In this document: positions 58,693 to 64,000 of the stretch, one piece after another
Layout of the letters: each line of letters starts with the position of its first letter
Numbering within the stretch: position 1 is the stretch's first letter
From: Viola odorata
Lineage: Eukaryota; Streptophyta; Magnoliopsida; Malpighiales; Violaceae
Direction of reading: 5' to 3'
Assembly (NCBI GenBank): GCA_963691705.1
Contig: OY829542.1
Span: 46,001,105-46,065,104, forward strand
DNA: 64,000 bases
Notes under the pieces: model-generated
Databases searched by the model: none
What the model was told of the DNA's origin: nothing
What the model saw: the letters and a program-made list of their open reading frames with translations, nothing else
Translations under genes and position numbers: made by a program

Positions 58693-59264
58693 TGTCACGT
58701 GCTTGCAGGGATCAAGCAACGCAACACACAAACAAGAAGGAAAATAGAAAACAGGACGGAGAAGGAAGAAGAATAGAGGCTTACAGAGTAAGCAAGCTTC
58801 AACAACGGCGAATGATTGATGAAGAAGAGAGCGCAGCGGAAGAGATGGATGAGAGGTAGTTAGGGTTTGGTGTGTGGAGTCAACAATCGCGATTGCAGAT
58901 GGAAGAGGGGCTGAAGGTGAATTGCGGAGGCGTAGGGAATTATAGTGTATAAATGTGATGTGTTGCTTTATCAGCCAAAACACAATCACAGTGATGCAGA
59001 ATGTATTGTATTTGGTAATTGATCAAATGATGCCTCTGTTACAAGTATTCCAGCTTATTTATAGCCATCATTCTCAACAGCTAACAACTAATTAACTAGA
59101 GTAACTATTTAACTAGATGTAACCTCCATTTAACTAGCTAGGTTGGTTACGTTTCAACAAAATTTTACTCCTCATCACCTTGAGCTGTCAAGACAGCTGT
59201 TTAGCGGCTAACATATTTCCTGCCAATTCCTTTATTCTTCGACCTCTTCTTGTGGCACGTGACA
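58693..59264 (-). repeat. Left (3') LTR, 572 bp
   Basis: Starts TGTCACGTGC and ends GGCACGTGACA on the plus strand. It differs from the right LTR by about eight substitutions that I count by eye and lacks a 28-bp segment. Next to it, at about 59267-59278, the element strand has the purine tract AAGGGGGGAG. Confidence 0.9.
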
Positions 59265-59326
59265 ATACTCCCCCCTTAGAAATTCCTTGCCCACAAGGAA
59301 TATGAGAGAAGGCTGTCTGTATGTGA

Positions 59327-60124
59327 TCAACCTATACCCTTTTTGGTGTTGTGGATTGCATACAGAAGAGTTGTAGGTTCTTCATTCCTGAACACTTTCT
59401 CCTCTCCTTCAACTTGAAACTGCACAATAATCTGATTGCTAAACTCTGCAGCTGCTAGTTCAAGATTTCCTTTTGAAGCATCCTCAAACTCAAGAATGTA
59501 GACGTGCTGAAAAGGTGAAGGTCTTTTGATTTCCGAATCATCTGATTTAATAGGCTTTTGAGGATTTGAAGCTTTTGAAGTTGATCCCCTTCCAACCTCC
59601 ACGACTTCCGTAGCTGTTTGTGATTTTTGGGGCTCCAAGGTTTCTGAAATTGATTCCAATCCTACGTCCACTGCTTCCTCTTCACCATAACTACAATATG
59701 TGGCATCTTGTTCTTCATCTCCCATGACAATCAAAAACATTTGCCTAGACTTACACTTATGGCCCTTGAAGAACTTCTTTTCACAATACTCGCACAGCCC
59801 TGCCGCTTTTCTTTCGTTTATGGTTTTCAGCTCGAGAACTTTGAATGGTAGGTCTGCGGAATTGAGTGTTTGATCTATTGGTACGACCTCTTCTATATAC
59901 CGGCCTAATATCATGACAGCTTCAAGAGATTGGGGATTGAACATCCTAACTTGAAGAGCTAATTTTTGTTTCATTCCAGCCAAAAACAAATCTCTTCCAT
60001 AGGAATCACACATTTCACTCTTATCATATATTGCTTTAAACTGATCTATATAGGTATCTACATCACTAACCTGCTTTAAGTTGAACAAATCAGCCATAGT
60101 CTGCCCGGAAAGTTTATCTATCAA
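59327..60124 (-). CDS. Gag-like protein, copy 1 (retains core and zinc knuckle, lacks N-terminus)
   Basis: A 265-codon frame. Its first part (DVDTYIDQFKAIYDKSEMC, FLAGMKQKLALQVRM) is the retrotransposon gag core. LKTINERKAAGLCEYC with GHKCK forms a CCHC-like zinc knuckle, followed by an acidic tail. The frame begins immediately beside the third LTR-like segment with no leader or primer-binding site, so its N-terminus was probably lost by recombination. It may not be expressed. Confidence 0.7.
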   Translation of the reverse strand: MIDKLSGQTMADLFNLKQVSDVDTYIDQFKAIYDKSEMCDSYGRDLFLAGMKQKLALQVRMFNPQSLEAVMILGRYIEEVVPIDQTLNSADLPFKVLELKTINERKAAGLCEYCEKKFFKGHKCKSRQMFLIVMGDEEQDATYCSYGEEEAVDVGLESISETLEPQKSQTATEVVEVGRGSTSKASNPQKPIKSDDSEIKRPSPFQHVYILEFEDASKGNLELAAAEFSNQIIVQFQVEGEEKVFRNEEPTTLLYAIHNTKKGIG

Positions 60125-60129
60125 TGGAG

Positions 60130-60702
60130 TGCTACGTGCTTGAATAAGGAAGAACCAAACAGAAGAGAAAGGTAACCGCTGCTGCAGTGATTAACAATGG
60201 AGTAGAAGCTTGGAGAGGAAAGTTACAGAGACAGGATCATACTCCGCTACCAGCTGGAAGGTGTAAAAGGCTTGTAACTTGGGTTTTTTTAGGAAATAGG
60301 GGAAATGTGAGAAAGGTTGCAGCTTTATGGTGGAAATGTTCAGAGAATGAAGGAATGAAGCAGAATGGATGATTTGCGCAGCTGGAAAGATAGATAGGAA
60401 CAATTACCGTAAATAATGGTTCATTGAACCAACTATAGCCTCATTGAGAGCAAAACAATTTTTTCACAATAAAAATTCATATATATATATATATATTAAT
60501 GCTTCTTTCCAGTTCTATTTGTAGCCATACATGGACTTCAATTTTTAATAAACGGATTCCTAGTAATCCTTTAATTGAAAGACAAATGCAGGACCTGCTC
60601 ACTGCTAACTACTACTAACATAAAAACAAACACAATTGCCAGCTGTAAGCCTCCCAGGTAATTCCAATACCTTCCAGTAGCTTCTAGGGAAGGCACGTGA
60701 CA
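60130..60702 (-). repeat. Third, internal LTR-like segment, 573 bp
   Basis: It starts TGCTACGTGC and ends GGCACGTGACA on the plus strand and is followed by AATACCCCTCGC, matching the AATACTCCCCCC beside the left LTR. Its length nearly equals the left LTR but most of its sequence differs. It shares the GGTTCATTGAACC and CTCATTGAG elements with the solo LTR at 56195. It contains a (TA)n run at about 60478-60497. Confidence 0.65.
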
Positions 60703-60768
60703 ATACCCCTCGCTTGGAAATTCCTTGCCCCCAAGGAATACGAGAGAGGATAGGTTGACTGCAAACGA

Positions 60769-61668
60769 TCAGTCCACTCCCTTTTTGATGTTGTGAGTTT
60801 CATACAGTGGAGTTGCAGGCTCATCCATTGTAATTACTTCCTCCTCACCTTCCTTAATGCTTCCATATTTTGTTAGAATTTGTTCATCATCTTTTGAAAC
60901 CATCCGAATAACTTGATTAAATTGGCACTTGTGGCCTCTAAGGAGCTGTTGTCCATAGTAGATACACGACCCAATTACCAAACTTGTTATCGAACCAATG
61001 AATACGCCTTTGCTGCCCAAGGATGAATGAGTTGTGGCATCAAAAGTAATGGTGGTTGTTGAACGAGAGGTCTGAATCTTACTGGTACCCAATGCAGGTT
61101 GGTTATTTTCACCATTCGTCTCAGTTTTTGATGCTTGGCTTGGGCTACAACCTTCCCCAAGGTTAATTCCCAAGAAAAACAAAAGTCTGCTTGTGTTACC
61201 AATTGCTTGACTTGATACCTCAAGATGCCTTTGTTGAAGATCATTCACAACCGCATTATTTGAATTTGATACTATTTCATCGTCAGGACCATAGTTACAG
61301 CCATCATCATCACTTACTGCTACCGTCTCATGAGCTGATATTTCTAAATCTTCATCTTCCTCTTCAAGCAATCCATATTCAGAGGCATCTTGTTCCTCAT
61401 CTCCCATCACAATCAAAAATAATTGCATAGACTTACACTTATGGCCCTTGAAGAATTTCATTTCACAATACTCACATAGCCCTGCAGCCTTTCTTTCTTT
61501 TATGGTCTTCAATTCAAGAGTTTTGTAGGGAAGGTCTGTTGGCATTGGTTGTACTTGAAAGGTGGGGAAAACAGATTTTGCGTGTGGAAATTCATCTCTC
61601 TGACATCGAGGAGGTAGATCACGAAATTGTTGGAAAGTGTGTTGCATATCAGCCATCGATTGCAGCAA
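60769..61668 (-). CDS. Gag-like protein, copy 2 (keeps N-terminus and zinc knuckle, lacks gag core)
   Basis: A 299-codon frame. After an N-terminal segment (MADMQHTFQQF) it jumps straight to DLPYKTLELKTIKERKAAGL and the CEYC...GHKCK knuckle, so the core seen in copy 1 is missing. The acidic tail is longer than in copy 1, and both copies end in a similar segment (LYE/AIHNTKKG). The upstream stretch 61766-61832 holds a 34-bp-scale tandem repeat (CCATGGCTGGAT.TTGCTTGG). Confidence 0.7.
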   Translation of the reverse strand: MLQSMADMQHTFQQFRDLPPRCQRDEFPHAKSVFPTFQVQPMPTDLPYKTLELKTIKERKAAGLCEYCEMKFFKGHKCKSMQLFLIVMGDEEQDASEYGLLEEEDEDLEISAHETVAVSDDDGCNYGPDDEIVSNSNNAVVNDLQQRHLEVSSQAIGNTSRLLFFLGINLGEGCSPSQASKTETNGENNQPALGTSKIQTSRSTTTITFDATTHSSLGSKGVFIGSITSLVIGSCIYYGQQLLRGHKCQFNQVIRMVSKDDEQILTKYGSIKEGEEEVITMDEPATPLYETHNIKKGVD

Positions 61669-61904
61669 ATTTATTCTTGATCGTTCCGGAGATCCGATTC
61701 TGGAAATTTATTGCTCGACGCTTGATCGCCTGCTTTCCATGTAAGATGGCGGGATGTTGATTGGATGACGATTCCATGGCTGGATATTGCTTGGATGATG
61801 ATTCCATGGCTGGATGTTGCTTGGATGATGAAAGTGAGACATCCAGTGGTAGGATCGCGGAAGATGATGCCTGGGCCTAGTTGATCACAGGGAGCAGGAA
61901 GGAT

Positions 61905-61916
61905 GCTCCGCTACCA
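61905..61916 (-). other. Primer-binding site of the gag-only element
   Basis: Two bases inside the right LTR the element strand reads TGGTAGCGGAGC, close to the common TGGTATCAGAGC complementary to initiator tRNA-Met. Tolerated mismatches are inferred. Confidence 0.6.
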
Positions 61917-61918
61917 CT

Positions 61919-62518
61919 TGTCACGTGCTTGCAGGGATCAAGCAACGCAACACACAAACAAGAAGGAAAATAGAAAACAGGACGGAGAAGGAAGAAGAAT
62001 AGAGGCTTACAGAGTAAGCAAGCTTCAACAACGGCAGATGATTGATGAAGAAGAGAGCGCAGCGGAAGAGATGGATGAGAGGTAGTTAGGGTTTGGTGTG
62101 TGGAGTCAACAATCGCTGTTGCAGATGGAAGAGGGGTTGAAGGTGAATTGCGGAGGCGTAGGGAATTATAGTGTATAAATGTGATGTGTTGCTTTATCAG
62201 CCAAAACACAATCACAGTGATGTAGAATGCTCATTGAGCTATAACATTCATTGAATGTATTGTATTTGGTAATTGATCAAATGATGCCTCTGTTACAAGT
62301 ATTCCAGCTTATTTATAGCCATCATTCTCAACAGCTAACAACTAATTAACTAGAGTAACTATTTAACTAGATGTAACCTCCATTTAACTAGCTAGGTTGG
62401 TTACGTTTCAACAAACTTTTACTCCTCATCACTTTGAGCTGTCAAGACAGCTGTTTAGCGGCTAACATATTTCCTGCCAATTCCTTTATTCTTCGACCTC
62501 TTCTTGTGGCACGTGACA
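61919..62518 (-). repeat. Right (5') LTR, 600 bp
   Basis: Same ends as the left LTR. It carries a 28-bp segment (containing CTCATTGAG and TTCATTGAATG) absent from the left LTR, where the deletion joins two GAATG copies. Confidence 0.9.
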
Positions 62519-62593
62519 TTTAGGCTCTCCTCTCTCCATCATTTCTCGAAACAGCGATAGCCCATTATGCGAAAGAGAGATGATATTTTGTAA
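62519..62593 (-). pseudogene. Continuation of the interrupted PPR gene
   Basis: The minus strand encodes IISLSHNGLSLFREMMERGE followed by PK, which joins in frame across the element (sharing the target-site duplication) to PDEVKVVSVLSGC of the left part. Beyond about 62593 the PPR similarity stops, so the N-terminal repeats are missing from the window. Confidence 0.75.
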
Positions 62594-63379
62594 GAAAAGT
62601 TGAGCAGAATACTTAGGCAGAATACTGTATTTGTATAAATACTGATACTTTCTTCATTTATTTACAAAATTGCCATTAATGGCACATATGACTCATCTTC
62701 TCTTCTCTTCCAACCCACGCTTCTCTCCTTCCTCCAAAACTCCAAAACCTAGATTTCCAAATCCAGCATAGCGCAGGCGAGATCGCCGTCACCACCACCG
62801 CCGCCGCCGTTCACCACCACCGCCGTCCTCAGCTTGTATTTCTGGTGAGTTTGTTTCTAATTTTTTGTCCACGATTTTTGCTTCCCTTGAACCCCATTGC
62901 TGTATGACAATAAAATTCTGAGAAAAAAATGTAATGACTGAATTCTTGACTTTTATATGACTTGAATTTAATCATCTTATAAATTTATTTTGAACTATTT
63001 TTATATTTTTCTTTTATAAATATTTTTAATAAGATGATAGGTTTATTTAAGTGATAGTTGAATTTATATTTAATTTATTGAATTATGCCATTGCTCTACT
63101 AAATTAGGATTAAAATTATTATGTTTGTGTGTATATATTTATTAGAAAGTAGGAAAAGTTCAGTAAAATTATTATGCCATTGTGTTTGGTCTAGTATGTA
63201 TTTCTGTTAAGGTTAACAAAGGGAACGGTGGGATCATGTTGTAATGATGTACTTCTTGGGCTTAATAGGCTTGTCTGTTAAGGCTTTAGAATAGTGTGGT
63301 ATACTGATTTCCGCAACATTGTTTTTTCAAACATAATTTTAATTTTAATTACTCCTTTAATATAATTGCAGTGACAACA
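62594..63379 (+). promoter_or_regulatory. Promoter, 5' UTR and 5' UTR intron of the FRS gene
   Basis: A GC-rich CCGCC/CACCAC leader near 62780-62830 ends with a donor TTTCTG|GTGAGT (62844/62845). An acceptor AATTGCAG lies at 63364-63371, giving a 5' UTR intron of about 527 bp just before the ATG at 63380. Confidence 0.5.
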
Positions 63380-64000
63380 ATGGAGTTTTTTTTCTGAAAG
63401 TGATGGGCTTCAACGGGAGTGTTGGCCTGAAAGTGACGAGGCTCAAAGTGATGAACCTCAACGGGAATTACCTGAGAGTGACGAGCCTGAAAGTGATGAG
63501 CCTTTGACGGAACTTGATGAGAAATTGATTCCGAAGTCAGGTATGGTCTTCAAGTCTGCAGAAGAACTTTATAATTTTTATCTTGGGTATGCTCGTGAGG
63601 TGGGATTCGGTATTAGGAAGAAAAGTCTGAAGAAAGATGTTAATGGGAAGTTGAAGTATTTTTCTATTCAGTGTGTTAAAGGAGGTACTTATAAATTCGT
63701 AGCAAAACATATTTTGTATCCAAGACCATCAAAGAAAACTGAATGTAAGGCTATCATCAATGTTGTCGCTAATGATGAAGGAGAGTTAATTATTTCTCTT
63801 GTTAATCTTGACCATAATCATGCGTTAAGTCCTAGAAAAACACATTTTTTAAAGTGTAATAAAAACATTAATGCATATGCGAAAAGGAGGCTTGAAATAA
63901 ATGACCAAGCAGGCATACGTTTGAGTAAAAAATTTCAATCTTTGGCTACGGAAGCAGGGGGGTATGAGAACTTGACTTTTACTGAGAGAGATTGTAGAAA
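63380..64000 (+). pseudogene. FAR1-related (FRS) gene, 5' part, frameshifted, cut by window edge
   Basis: FRS proteins are transcription factors derived from MULE transposases; FHY3 and FAR1 act in light signalling. After the ATG at 63380 a run of eight T (63386-63393) puts the frame into a TGA at 63395-63397. Dropping one T would open one frame to the end of the window. In that frame: an acidic N-terminal segment with repeated ESDE(P/A) units, then the FAR1 DNA-binding domain (GMVFKSAEELYNFYLGYARE, the Cys of SIQCVKGG, the Cys of TECKAI, and DHNHALSP), which has the C-C-H-H zinc pattern. An internal ATG at 63543 in the open frame is an alternative start, and would skip the frameshift while keeping the DNA-binding domain. 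Confidence 0.75.

Larger units (their letters stand above)
58693..62518 (-). mobile_element. Gag-only, three-LTR retrotransposon inserted in a PPR gene
   Basis: Outer LTRs (58693-59264 and 61919-62518) are nearly identical, and direct repeats TTTAG flank the unit at 58688-58692 and 62519-62523. Inside lie a gag-like frame, a third LTR-like segment (60130-60702) and a second gag-like frame. No protease, RT or integrase is present, so the element depends on another for movement. A primer-binding site next to the right LTR and a purine tract next to the left LTR give minus-strand orientation. Confidence 0.85.

Noticed and set aside
1..64000. CRISPR arrays, bacterial operons, phage or prokaryotic defence genes
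   Set aside because: Nothing of this kind is present. The tandem repeats seen lack regular unique spacers and lie inside plant retroelements.

Overview
The window is nuclear DNA from a eudicot plant. The evidence is intron-split genes with GT-AG junctions, plastid- and mitochondrion-targeted proteins of plant-only families (PTAC14, OTP84, EMB1025, lumenal FKBP13), a plant vacuolar sorting receptor, and plant retrotransposon lineages. I could not fix the species. I rebuilt exon models by eye from splice sites, reading phase and family knowledge; there is no transcript evidence behind them.

Layout. (1) Positions 1-17509 are most of one very large Ty3/gypsy element of the Tat/Ogre type on the minus strand. 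It has a 3.5 kb 5' LTR at 14006-17509, a primer-binding site, an extra ORF upstream of gag, gag, protease, reverse transcriptase with RNase H, a second RNase H, integrase, and a long 3' untranslated region that runs off the left edge. In-frame stops and frameshifts make it non-functional. (2) 17510-21000 is repeat-rich, with an LTR-like remnant, a Helitron-like repeat end, and a 1.18 kb fold-back transposon (19286-20462) carrying a 9-bp target-site duplication. (3) 21260-57453 is a gene island: TAM41, a cationic amino acid transporter, EMB1025 (with a frameshift), a MOSC-domain protein, OTP84, mitochondrial ribosomal protein mS33, PTAC14, a small PPR protein, a tRNA-Thr-like sequence, a vacuolar sorting receptor, an LLP-homolog protein and FKBP13. 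(4) 57924-62600 is a PPR pseudogene split by a gag-only LTR retrotransposon with three LTR-like segments. (5) 62700-64000 is the start of a FAR1-related (FRS) gene, cut by the window edge and carrying a one-base homopolymer frameshift.

How the genes relate. There are no operons. Most island genes act in organelles: RNA editing or processing (OTP84, EMB1025, other PPRs), plastid transcription (PTAC14), mitochondrial translation (mS33), mitochondrial lipid synthesis (TAM41) and the thylakoid lumen (FKBP13). From memory, the order EMB1025 - PTAC14 - VSR - LLP homolog resembles the Arabidopsis At4g20090-At4g20150 interval, and MOSC next to mS33 resembles At5g44720/At5g44710. This suggests a conserved ancestral block. 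The most informative unusual features are the three-LTR element with its target-site duplication inside a PPR gene, the solo LTR in an FKBP13 intron, the duplicated zinc-knuckle module in the Tat element, and two genes broken only by one extra base in a homopolymer.
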